Assembly: GCA_029564115.1 (NCBI GenBank)
Contig: JAKQQP010000606.1
Coordinates: forward strand, 1 to 64,000
Length of the DNA: 64,000 nt
Direction: 5' to 3'
Source: Candidatus Rifleibacteriota bacterium
GTDB lineage: Bacteria; Riflebacteria; Ozemobacteria; Ozemobacterales; Ozemobacteraceae
Positions within the stretch are counted from its first letter, which is position 1, and every line of letters begins with the position of its first letter. The notes under the pieces were generated by a model. That model made no database searches. It saw nothing but the letters and a program-made list of their open reading frames with translations, and was not told where the DNA came from. The translations under genes and the position numbers were made by a program. This document shows, in pieces, positions 34,944 through 42,810 of this stretch.

Positions 34944-36374
34944 TCAGTCGTCACCATCGGTGAGACTGAGCTTTTTCATGCGATACAAAAGCTGAGTTCT
35001 CGGAATTTTAAGAAGTTCGGCAGCGCGGCTTTTTGTTCCGCCTGTCTTCTGCAGAGCAGCCACTATCATTCTGCGCTCCAGGGCCTCCAGAGTTTCAACA
35101 AGGCCGCTCTCATGGCATTCGCCGTTTTTACCTTCCGTTACCCCGCTGTCGGCCGCCGACATAATCTCAGAAGAAACCGTCGGCAGCCTTTCTGGGGAAG
35201 CAAAAAAACGCAAGTCGATCTCGTTGTCTTCAGCCAGAACGACAGCTCGTTCCAGTGCGTTTTTCAGCTGTCTGACGTTACCCGGCCACGGCATTACAGC
35301 AAGCTTTTCTATTACTCTGTCGCTGATATGCAAAGCAGGTTTGCCAAGTTCTTTACCAAGCCTGTCAAGCAGACTGCGACAAAGAAGATTGAAATCCTCA
35401 CGCCTCTCTCTGAGGGGCGGCACTATAATATTGAAAACGCTGAGGCGGTATAGAAGATCTTCCCGAAACGAACCTTCAGCCACCATCTTCTCGAGATTTC
35501 GGTTTGTCGCTGCAACAATGCGAACATCCACTTTCACCGGTGAAGAACTGCCTATTCTGATAACTTCTTTTTCCTGAAGAACTCTCAGCAGCTTCGCCTG
35601 CATCGCCAGGGGTACTTCTCCCACTTCATCGAGGAAAACCGTTCCCTGGTCGGCAGCTTCAAAACTGCCTGTCCTTCTCTGTCTGGCGTCGGTAAATGCG
35701 CCTTTCTCGTGGCCAAAAAGTTCGGCCTCAAAAAGGGTCTCCGGTATCGAGGCACAGTTTACCCTGACGAATGGGCCATCGGCACGGGGCGAAAGCTGAT
35801 GAATCGCCCGGGCCACCATCTCTTTGCCGGCACCGGTTTCACCGGTGACGAGAACGGTCGACGGAAATGGCGCTACTTTGATAATCAGCTCCTTGAGCTG
35901 TCTGATCGCCTCGCCACCGCCTACAATATCGTCTATTGCATGCCCGAAGCCGCTGGCCGCAAGAAGACTGTCACGCTGTCTCTGCAACAGGTCTTTCTCG
36001 GCATCGAGGCGTCTCAATTCGGCGATTTTCTGAATTCTGAAAGAAAACTCTTCCATCGATACGGGTTTGGTGAGGTAGTCTGAAGCACCCAGCTGCATCG
36101 CGGTGACGGCAGATTCTACAGAACCGAAAGCGGTCATCAGAATAACCTGCGGCAAGCGCGGCGCATTGCCCTCACGGGCCTTGCGTATTATCTCGAGCCC
36201 GTCACCATCTGGCAGCTTCAGGTCTGTTATGACGAGATCGTAGCTCGATAGATCGAGCAACTTGTGACCTTCTTTAACAGAACCGGCCAGATCAGCAACA
36301 TGCCCCTCCTGGTTCAAAAAAGCCTTGATGGCCCTTGCCAGAGAAGCATTGTCATCAACTACCAGAATTTTCAT
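34944..36374 (-). CDS. NtrC-family sigma-54-dependent response regulator
   Basis: Three domains in 476 residues. The receiver (1-120) has the phospho-acceptor Asp51 in VITDLKLPDG and Lys in TKPVS. The AAA+ domain (about 150-385) has Walker A TGETGAGKE, the sigma-54 contact loop HEKGAFTDA near 222-230 (GAFTGA variant with Asp), and Walker B VFLDEVGE. A Fis-type helix-turn-helix (about 430-470, TKSRAAELLKIPRTQLLYRM) ends it. It opens closed complexes at sigma-54 promoters; the nearest is at 34253. It overlaps the sensor gene by 20 bases and is the last gene of the PilX-like/kinase/regulator operon. Confidence 0.95.
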   Translation of the reverse strand: MKILVVDDNASLARAIKAFLNQEGHVADLAGSVKEGHKLLDLSSYDLVITDLKLPDGDGLEIIRKAREGNAPRLPQVILMTAFGSVESAVTAMQLGASDYLTKPVSMEEFSFRIQKIAELRRLDAEKDLLQRQRDSLLAASGFGHAIDDIVGGGEAIRQLKELIIKVAPFPSTVLVTGETGAGKEMVARAIHQLSPRADGPFVRVNCASIPETLFEAELFGHEKGAFTDARQRRTGSFEAADQGTVFLDEVGEVPLAMQAKLLRVLQEKEVIRIGSSSPVKVDVRIVAATNRNLEKMVAEGSFREDLLYRLSVFNIIVPPLRERREDFNLLCRSLLDRLGKELGKPALHISDRVIEKLAVMPWPGNVRQLKNALERAVVLAEDNEIDLRFFASPERLPTVSSEIMSAADSGVTEGKNGECHESGLVETLEALERRMIVAALQKTGGTKSRAAELLKIPRTQLLYRMKKLSLTDGDD

Positions 36375-37848
36375 TTTGAGGTACCTCGATCACGAACAGA
36401 GCGCCTTTTTCGGGAGCATCTTCGTAAAAGATTTCTCCGTTATGCGCTTCAACCAGCTTTCTCGATAAAGCCAGCCCAAAACCATTACCATCGCTGCTGC
36501 CGCTGGCAAAAGGGGTAAACAGGTTACTTCGCAAAGCCTCTGGCACGCCGGGGCCATTGTCGCTCACCCGCAGCTGCAGAATAGAATCTTTTCGCGCGGC
36601 TGTCAAAACAAACCTCAACTTGCCACCACAGGCCTTATAAGAGTTGTTAAGCAAATTTTCAAGAATCTGCTGCATCATCATCGGATCAAAATCAGCAACC
36701 AGACCGGATTCAACATTTACTTCAGCGCAAAAGTCACCAAGCACCTGCTTTTTTGCATTGATAATTTTTGCACAGAATTCGGCAAGATCGACCCTTTCTA
36801 TCTGCGGTTCAACCTTGCGTGAATAGTTCAAAAAGCTTGTTACCAGACGGCGCAAATGCTGCAGCTGCTGGTCAATCTCGGCCAGAGGCTCAGACGCACC
36901 TGAGCTTTCAGGTAGTTTCTGCAGACTTCGCTTCAGTAGTCCAAAGTGCATTTCAATTGCCGAAAGCGGGTTGCGAATCTCGTGAGCGATGGCTCCACCG
37001 GTGAAAGCAAGTTCTTCAAGCTTCCGGGTGAATACACGCCTGACATGGGCCCGCTGCGTTTCCAGGTCGGCTGCCATTTTTACAAAAGCCTGATAAAGTT
37101 CATCGAGCTCTTTTATCGACAGCCTGATCGTTTCAGGCTGACGCCCCTCGGCAATAAGATCGACATTGCGGCTCAGAACCGCTATCTTGGCGGCAACATT
37201 GCCGGCCAGAAGCAAAGAAACCATAAAGCTGATAAGCAGTGCCAGAATGATCCCTTCCGCCAGGGTTTTCCTGAAGTCTTCGGCAAGTTTCAGATATTCC
37301 ATATCGGCCTCGATGCCGATAACGCCCTCGAGAAGACCATTACCATCGAGAACCGGGCAAAGAACGATTTTATATCGCCGCCCGGCGCCGAGGGCGTAAG
37401 GATTTGGAAAAACAAATTCGCCCCGATCGAGCTCGTTGATGAAATCAAATACCAGGTCTTCGGCTTCCTCTGAAGTCGGAGGTGCCATCGCGCTTCCGCT
37501 CGTCAGCTCATGCGAAAAAGAAGCGATAAAAGCAGGTTCTGCACCACGCAGGTCGAGCCAATAAAGGTTCTGAATCAATCCAGAAGCTTTTTCAAAACGC
37601 CAGAGACTGCTGATTATCGAGTAACGATGCTCACGATTTTCTTCTAGATTTCTGGTTTCATATACTTCTTCGAGAACAGCTTCTGCCACTCTTCTCATTC
37701 TCAGAGAAGCTTCCTGGTCAAGAGAATCATAAAAGCTTGAATAAAGCCAGTTCCAGATGGCAAAAGCCGAAACAATCGAAGCGGCAGTAACCGCCCAGAA
37801 TATTCTGGCTGAGAGCGAACCCAAAACAAAGCGGCGCAACAGACTCAA
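36355..37848 (-). CDS. Membrane sensor histidine kinase
   Basis: The 497-residue kinase has transmembrane helices at about 15-35 and 195-220, flanking a periplasmic Cache-like sensor region of about 160 residues. A HAMP-like segment (about 215-265) leads to the HisKA box AIAHEIRNPLSAIE with phospho-acceptor His near 288. The ATPase domain follows, with LLNNSYKAC (N box), VSDNGPGVP (G1) and GNGFGLALS (G2). It probably phosphorylates the NtrC-type regulator encoded by the overlapping downstream gene. Its ATG overlaps the stop of the PilX-like gene (ATGA). The signal sensed is unknown. Confidence 0.94.
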   Translation of the reverse strand: MSLLRRFVLGSLSARIFWAVTAASIVSAFAIWNWLYSSFYDSLDQEASLRMRRVAEAVLEEVYETRNLEENREHRYSIISSLWRFEKASGLIQNLYWLDLRGAEPAFIASFSHELTSGSAMAPPTSEEAEDLVFDFINELDRGEFVFPNPYALGAGRRYKIVLCPVLDGNGLLEGVIGIEADMEYLKLAEDFRKTLAEGIILALLISFMVSLLLAGNVAAKIAVLSRNVDLIAEGRQPETIRLSIKELDELYQAFVKMAADLETQRAHVRRVFTRKLEELAFTGGAIAHEIRNPLSAIEMHFGLLKRSLQKLPESSGASEPLAEIDQQLQHLRRLVTSFLNYSRKVEPQIERVDLAEFCAKIINAKKQVLGDFCAEVNVESGLVADFDPMMMQQILENLLNNSYKACGGKLRFVLTAARKDSILQLRVSDNGPGVPEALRSNLFTPFASGSSDGNGFGLALSRKLVEAHNGEIFYEDAPEKGALFVIEVPQNENSGS

Positions 37849-39584
37849 AGCGTTGCGTCAACCTCACGCCAGCTCAAAATTTCTTTCTGGATGGCAAGTT
37901 CGTAAAGGTTGGTGTAATCGATTTTTTTATCGACGGTATAATCGTAGCTCGAGCGTTCAAGAACTTCCTGCCAGTTGAAGTAGGTTATTCTAACGTCATT
38001 GGGCATACGCCGCCGGTCAAAATAATCCACCGTCAGATTACCGACGATATCCATGTTACACAACTTTTTCATCTGCGAATCGGTATCGAGTTCCATGCCG
38101 CCCTCGGCATAAAAACTACCCTCAAGACGGGGGCTGAGATTACGAAACGGGTGCGTAATGCCAAATCTCGACCAGTCGCTGTCGTGATGAGGCTTATAGA
38201 TAATACGGCCGGTGCGCGGGTTTTCGAGGGAATTATCCCATGACTTGTCGCGCAAAGCGATTATGCCGACACATGAATCCAGGCCAGTGTCATCCTGCAG
38301 AGTGAGGATGTCGCCACCAACATAGACGTTGCCTTCGACGACCAGCAGCCCCTTCCCTTTGACCCAGCCTTCGAGAAAAACGTCGCCCTTGATGTAAGTC
38401 AAACCGTTGATTTCGACGGCGCGGCTCGTATCGTGGGCTTTGGTCGGATTGCCGAAATAACGAGAATATTTGTTATGTACCTTACGCCAGTCACCCCAAC
38501 CATAGAGAGGCACAACATTGTTATAGTTCACTTCGTTGCGACCAAAAGCCTCCTGAAAATTCACACTTGTGAAATATTTGCCGTGGTCTGGGTTTGAAGT
38601 CGGGTCTACCACACGATTGGCCAGTCTGCGATAAACATCGGCCGAGTATAAATTAACCTTTTTATTTTCATATTCTTCGACTTTGCGGGTCTGCGAATGG
38701 TAAAGCTCATTGCTGCTCTTCACCCACCATGGCCAGGTAAACAGGCCCTGCCATTTAAAATACTGTCTGGTAACGGGGTCTTTCGAATACTCGATTTCGG
38801 TTTCGCTCAAATCACCGCCGCCGTTCCAGCCGGTCCAGCCAATGCCCATGTCGAGCCAGGGGTGATCGAGTTCATTGCGCATTTTTGTCAACATCAGCCA
38901 CTTGGGCAGATCGAGGGCGATACCTTCTTTCATGTAGGTTTTGCCACCCTTGACGATGAAGCCCCAGGGATCCCAGAAGTCGAAACTCTCAATTTTAAAA
39001 GAATCACGGTTGGCCGTATTGAGAAACAGACCGTGGGTCGGAGCAACCATACCGACAGCGTTTGCATTCAAAGGGCCTTTCAGCAGCATGGCCTTCAAAG
39101 ATTTTTTAACTTCAACCTGTTTGCGGGTGCGATGAAAACTACCCTGAGAATTGATCGTTATTGTGCCCTGGCGGGCAATCTCACGCGGCACTCCCTTGGC
39201 CACAAGGTCTTCGAATGCCTTTTTATCGATCTGCCAGGTCAGGCGGGCCTTGACCTTACCACCCTCAACGACTGGTGCCACAGATCTGTTGCCATCGGAA
39301 AGCCGCGAAAGGTCGATGTCGACACTGCCTTCATCCTGCGTGGTGATAAGCTTGTAAAAAGCGTTTTCAGGGTCATTCATCTGACTTTTAACCGTAAACA
39401 GGGTTTCTTCGACGCCGGCTTCGGCCAGCAGCAGCGATACTGTCGAGTCTACGTAGTTTTCTGAGTGGTAGACTTCGCCGCGCATGAAATAGATCATGCC
39501 ATAAACGATTATGCTGATCACGGCAATGGTACAGATGGTAAAAAACAGGGCAAGACCTGTTCTTCTATTGAACTGTTTCATCAT
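37845..39584 (-). CDS. PilX/GspK-like surface protein with N-terminal pilin-type helix
   Basis: The start MMKQFNRRTG followed by LALFFTICTIAVISII resembles the leader and spine of PilX- or GspK-type minor pilins, without Glu at position 5. A large, Trp- and Tyr-rich domain (about 60-579) includes a beta-helix-like stretch near 380-430 (INGLTYIKGDVFLEG, then LLVVEGNVYVGGDIL) of the kind found in polymer-forming or PilX-like proteins. It has no other membrane segment. GGGAG nine bases upstream supports the start. It heads the operon with the kinase and NtrC-type regulator, by overlap, so it may be part of the sensed structure. Assignment to pilins is tentative. Confidence 0.62.
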   Translation of the reverse strand: MMKQFNRRTGLALFFTICTIAVISIIVYGMIYFMRGEVYHSENYVDSTVSLLLAEAGVEETLFTVKSQMNDPENAFYKLITTQDEGSVDIDLSRLSDGNRSVAPVVEGGKVKARLTWQIDKKAFEDLVAKGVPREIARQGTITINSQGSFHRTRKQVEVKKSLKAMLLKGPLNANAVGMVAPTHGLFLNTANRDSFKIESFDFWDPWGFIVKGGKTYMKEGIALDLPKWLMLTKMRNELDHPWLDMGIGWTGWNGGGDLSETEIEYSKDPVTRQYFKWQGLFTWPWWVKSSNELYHSQTRKVEEYENKKVNLYSADVYRRLANRVVDPTSNPDHGKYFTSVNFQEAFGRNEVNYNNVVPLYGWGDWRKVHNKYSRYFGNPTKAHDTSRAVEINGLTYIKGDVFLEGWVKGKGLLVVEGNVYVGGDILTLQDDTGLDSCVGIIALRDKSWDNSLENPRTGRIIYKPHHDSDWSRFGITHPFRNLSPRLEGSFYAEGGMELDTDSQMKKLCNMDIVGNLTVDYFDRRRMPNDVRITYFNWQEVLERSSYDYTVDKKIDYTNLYELAIQKEILSWREVDATL

Positions 39585-39670
39585 TATTCAAGCTCCCTTC
39601 GAGCAGAAGGTTAATACAACAATGATAACAATGTACAGCTTATTGCGCAAGATTAAGACTGCCATCAGGG

Positions 39671-39699
39671 TTGTTTGCCGACTCGCAAAATGTTATTTT
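39671..39699 (+). promoter_or_regulatory. Candidate promoter for the sugar-phosphate isomerase gene
   Basis: TTGTTT, 17 bases, then TATTTT preceded by TGT (extended -10). Start near 39706, 41 bases before the ATG at 39747. Confidence 0.4.
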
Positions 39700-39746
39700 A
39701 AGCCACAGATACAAATTTAAAATCTCGCACAAAACAGGTGAAGCCA

Positions 39747-40712
39747 ATGCACGCAAGCCCGCTGACAACCGCAAAGCATATTCTTGAACTAGAAATTGAA
39801 GCCTTACAGAAAGCTTCCGATATTCTTGGCGATGAGTTGATCAGAGCGGTGGATCTTATCTTGACAAGCCCCGGCAGGCTCATCGTCTGCGGCATGGGCA
39901 AATCCGGTCTGGTGGGCCGCAAAATTTCGTCAACCCTTTCCAGCACCGGCACCGCCTCTTTCTTTCTGCACCCGGCCGAAGCTTTGCATGGCGACCTCGG
40001 TATGATCCGTGAGCGTGACGTCGTTCTTCTTCTCTCGAACTCAGGAGAAACAGAAGAAATCGTCAGACTTGTTCCCTTTCTGCGTCGTATCGGTGCCGGT
40101 ATTATCGCCATGGTCGGCAATACCGCTTCAACTCTCGCCAAAATGTCTGATGTAGTCATTTACGCCGGGGTCGAGCGCGAGGCCTGCCCGATGAACCTGG
40201 CGCCAACAAGTTCTACAACAGTGGCAATGGCTCTTGGCGATGCCATGGCCGGCGCTCTGATCGAAGCCCGGGGCTTCAAAGAAAAAGATTTTGCCAGGCT
40301 TCATCCCTCCGGCAGTCTTGGACGCCGCTTTGTCTCTGTCAAAGACCTGATGCACACAGGCACTACAGTGCCCAAAACCACTGCCGGAATAAAACTGCGT
40401 GAAGCTGTCGTTCAGATGTCTAAAGGTGGTTTTGGCGCTCTGGTTGTTGTCGATGAAGTCGATCGCCTGCTCGGCGTATTTACCGATGGCGATCTGCGAC
40501 GCTATTTTGAGCGCAGCCAGGTTTGCGATCTCGATATCTCAATAAACCAGATTATGACAACCAGTCCGAAGTTTACCACCTCAGATCGCCTGGCCATGGA
40601 AGCCCTGAAAATAATGGAAGAAAAGTCGATAACATCTCTGCCGGTTGTCGATAACGGCATTCTCACCGGCTTTCTCCATCTGCACGACATTCTGCGCTCA
40701 CGCCTGGTTTAG
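39747..40712 (+). CDS. kdsD: Arabinose-5-phosphate isomerase (KdsD/GutQ-like)
   Basis: Converts ribulose 5-phosphate to arabinose 5-phosphate, the first step to KDO in lipopolysaccharide. The SIS domain (about 30-170) has GMGKSGLVGRKI and LLLSNSGETEEI (sugar-phosphate binding) and HLHPSGSLGRR near 195; two CBS domains (about 210-320) follow. The length (321 residues) and order match KdsD. The ATG at 39747 is preferred: AGGTG lies six bases before it, and an in-frame GTG at 39738 is possible. This implies that the organism makes KDO-containing lipopolysaccharide. Confidence 0.93.
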   Translation: MHASPLTTAKHILELEIEALQKASDILGDELIRAVDLILTSPGRLIVCGMGKSGLVGRKISSTLSSTGTASFFLHPAEALHGDLGMIRERDVVLLLSNSGETEEIVRLVPFLRRIGAGIIAMVGNTASTLAKMSDVVIYAGVEREACPMNLAPTSSTTVAMALGDAMAGALIEARGFKEKDFARLHPSGSLGRRFVSVKDLMHTGTTVPKTTAGIKLREAVVQMSKGGFGALVVVDEVDRLLGVFTDGDLRRYFERSQVCDLDISINQIMTTSPKFTTSDRLAMEALKIMEEKSITSLPVVDNGILTGFLHLHDILRSRLV

Positions 40713-40789
40713 TCAGATTCGCCATTTCAACAAAAGCAGAAGTCAGGATACTGAGCAAAACAGTTTTATTTTGTGCGTTCCAGAACATC

Positions 40790-40818
40790 TTCACGGTCGG
40801 CTGAAACATCAGTATAAT
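40790..40818 (+). promoter_or_regulatory. Sigma-70 promoter abutting a start codon
   Basis: TTCACG, 17 bases, then a perfect TATAAT (40813-40818). The ATG at 40826 is only seven bases further, so the transcript would start at or next to the start codon. No Shine-Dalgarno sequence is present. Confidence 0.55.
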
Positions 40819-40825
40819 TGTACAT

Positions 40826-41563
40826 ATGATCAAAAATCTTCAGACAATTTTACTGGTATTCATGCTGTTGACGACCATGCCGACCGCGACCGAGGCCTCG
40901 TTTGCTTCTGACGCTCTGGCAAAAGCTCGCAAAGCACTTCAAAGCGCTTTTCAACTGAGCTTTCTACACCGGCTGCCTGTTATTTTTTACAAAGAGAGCT
41001 TCGACAGAATGTTTGCCCACGCCAACCGCAGTATCGATGAAATGAGTCTGCAGCATGAAGGCAGAACGATAACAAGCAACGATTTCCAGAACGACAAAGC
41101 TCTGCATATAAAAAAATCAGCAGAACTGGCGCTGCACGTCAAAAGTCTTATCGGTTCAGCACATCTGGCTTACGGTATCACCATGGTCGTCGGGTTGATC
41201 AAAGAGGCCATAGACGGCTCATTCCTGAACCCCAACGGGTCACGCAGCAAAGAGGATGTCTACGCAGATCATGTCGGCGCCCGCGCCGTGTTCGGCGAGA
41301 AAGCCTTCGACACCTCTCTGAACAAACACCTGCAGCATTTTGTCAAGCCTGCCGCCAGCGCTGTTGCATCAGGGCAGACCAACGCCGACGTTACAAACGA
41401 ACTGCCGAACCCTGTTCAAATCAATCCATTCGCCAGCGACAGGCCACTGGCAATCGGCAACACCGCCAACACTCGCGAGCAACTGCTGAAACGCTACTAT
41501 GAAGCAGCCGAACATGGCGACACAGAACAGATGAAGCGCCTGAGTGCTGAACTGCAGAAATAA
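40826..41563 (+). CDS. Secreted orphan protein
   Basis: I do not recognise this 245-residue protein. It has a clear signal peptide (about 1-24, cleaved after TEA). The mature part is mostly helical. A central segment (about 105-165), with SAHLAYGITMVVGLIKE and DHVGARAVFGEKA, resembles the helical core of small phage- or lipoprotein-associated domains with conserved His and Asp, but I cannot name the family. The C-terminal 80 residues are Asn/Ala/Pro-rich and end in a short TPR-like helix pair (LLKRYYEAAEHGDTEQMKRL). The promoter lies so close that the mRNA may be leaderless. It ends before a bidirectional terminator. Confidence 0.7.
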   Translation: MIKNLQTILLVFMLLTTMPTATEASFASDALAKARKALQSAFQLSFLHRLPVIFYKESFDRMFAHANRSIDEMSLQHEGRTITSNDFQNDKALHIKKSAELALHVKSLIGSAHLAYGITMVVGLIKEAIDGSFLNPNGSRSKEDVYADHVGARAVFGEKAFDTSLNKHLQHFVKPAASAVASGQTNADVTNELPNPVQINPFASDRPLAIGNTANTREQLLKRYYEAAEHGDTEQMKRLSAELQK

Positions 41564-41701
41564 GGCGACGTTCTGGTCACCCACCAGCACAAATCCTCAA
41601 ACAACATGCAACTCTGATCGAATATTTGATTTTTGGCCAGAGTAATTATCTTGAAGAAAACATCTTTTCAAAACCACAACAATATCTTTAAAATCTGCTG
41701 C

Positions 41702-41735
41702 AAAAAAGGCTGGCCCGAAGGCCAGCCTTTTTTTT
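41702..41735. terminator. Bidirectional rho-independent terminator
   Basis: AAAAAAGGCTGGCC pairs with GGCCAGCCTTTTTT around CGAA, with A-runs and T-runs on the two sides. It serves the secreted orphan on the plus strand and argF on the minus strand, whose stop is at 41752. Confidence 0.93.
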
Positions 41736-41751
41736 GTGTGCGAGAACGCGA

Positions 41752-42732
41752 TTATTTGCTGCCGAGGGTGGCAACCATAACGGCTTTGATTGTGTGCAGG
41801 CGGTTTTCGGCCTGGTCGAAAACTTTTGAGAATTTGCTTTCGAATACTTCGTCGGTGACTTCCATGGCACCCACTTCTTTTGAAACGGTGGTTTCATTAT
41901 TGTGGAAAGCCGGCAGACAGTGCAGGAACAGAGGCTTTTCTTTGCCAGTCATTTTGAGCATCTTCATGTTGACCTGATAAGGTTTGAGCAACTTGATGCG
42001 GGCAGCCATCTGGTCTTCTTCGCCCATGCTGGCCCAGACGTCGGTATAGAGAACGTCGGCACCCTTAACGCCTTTGGCAACGTCATCAGTGATAATGACC
42101 TTGGTGTTGCTGGCGGCGGCGATCGCTTCGACTTCTTTCACCAGTCCCTTTTCTGGGAACAGAGACTTCGGAGCGACGATGCGGCATTCGATGCCCATTT
42201 TGGCGCAGCCGATCATCAGTGAGTTGGCCATATTGTTGCGGCCATCGCCAACGTAGGCAAAAGTCAGGCCTTTGAGTGAGCCGAAGTATTCTTCCATGGT
42301 CAGCAGGTCGGCAAGAATCTGGGTCGGGTGATACTGGTCGGTCAGGCCATTCCAGACCGGAACACCGGCATATTTTGCCAGCTGTTCTACGGTTTCGTGT
42401 TTGAAACCACGAAACTGTATGCCATCGAACATGCGGCCAAGAACACGTGCTGTATCAGCAACTGTTTCTTTTTTGCCGAGCTGGATGTCGTCTTTGCCAA
42501 GATATTCAGGATGGGCACCTTCATCAACCGCTGCAACAACGAAAGCGCAGCGAGTGCGTGTCGAAGGTTTTTCAAAAATCAATGCAATGCTCTTGCCTTC
42601 AAGATTGCGAGGTTTGACACCAGCATATTTAAGGCGCTTGAGATCTCTGGAAAGATCGAGCAGATAGCGGATTTCTTCAGTAGTAAAATCTTTGAGCGTG
42701 AGAAAATGACGACCAACAAGATTCATTGCCAT
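41752..42732 (-). CDS. argF: Ornithine carbamoyltransferase
   Basis: Makes citrulline from ornithine and carbamoyl phosphate (arginine synthesis). Carbamoyl phosphate binding: FEKPSTRTR near residue 54-62; HPTQ near 133; ornithine binding: SMGEED near 232; and the catalytic Cys in HCLPAFHN near 270. The ATG at 42732 has AGGAAAGGGAA upstream and gives 326 residues, close to the family norm; the open frame reaches 42795 with no support. No other arg gene is nearby. An anabolic role is more likely than a catabolic one since no arcA or arcC is seen. Confidence 0.95.
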   Translation of the reverse strand: MAMNLVGRHFLTLKDFTTEEIRYLLDLSRDLKRLKYAGVKPRNLEGKSIALIFEKPSTRTRCAFVVAAVDEGAHPEYLGKDDIQLGKKETVADTARVLGRMFDGIQFRGFKHETVEQLAKYAGVPVWNGLTDQYHPTQILADLLTMEEYFGSLKGLTFAYVGDGRNNMANSLMIGCAKMGIECRIVAPKSLFPEKGLVKEVEAIAAASNTKVIITDDVAKGVKGADVLYTDVWASMGEEDQMAARIKLLKPYQVNMKMLKMTGKEKPLFLHCLPAFHNNETTVSKEVGAMEVTDEVFESKFSKVFDQAENRLHTIKAVMVATLGSK

Positions 42733-42810
42733 AATTCGTTCCCTTTCCTGATAAAAAAGATTGGTCAAAGCCAACAATGAAATACTAAATAGCATTGCCC
42801 GGCTATTAAA

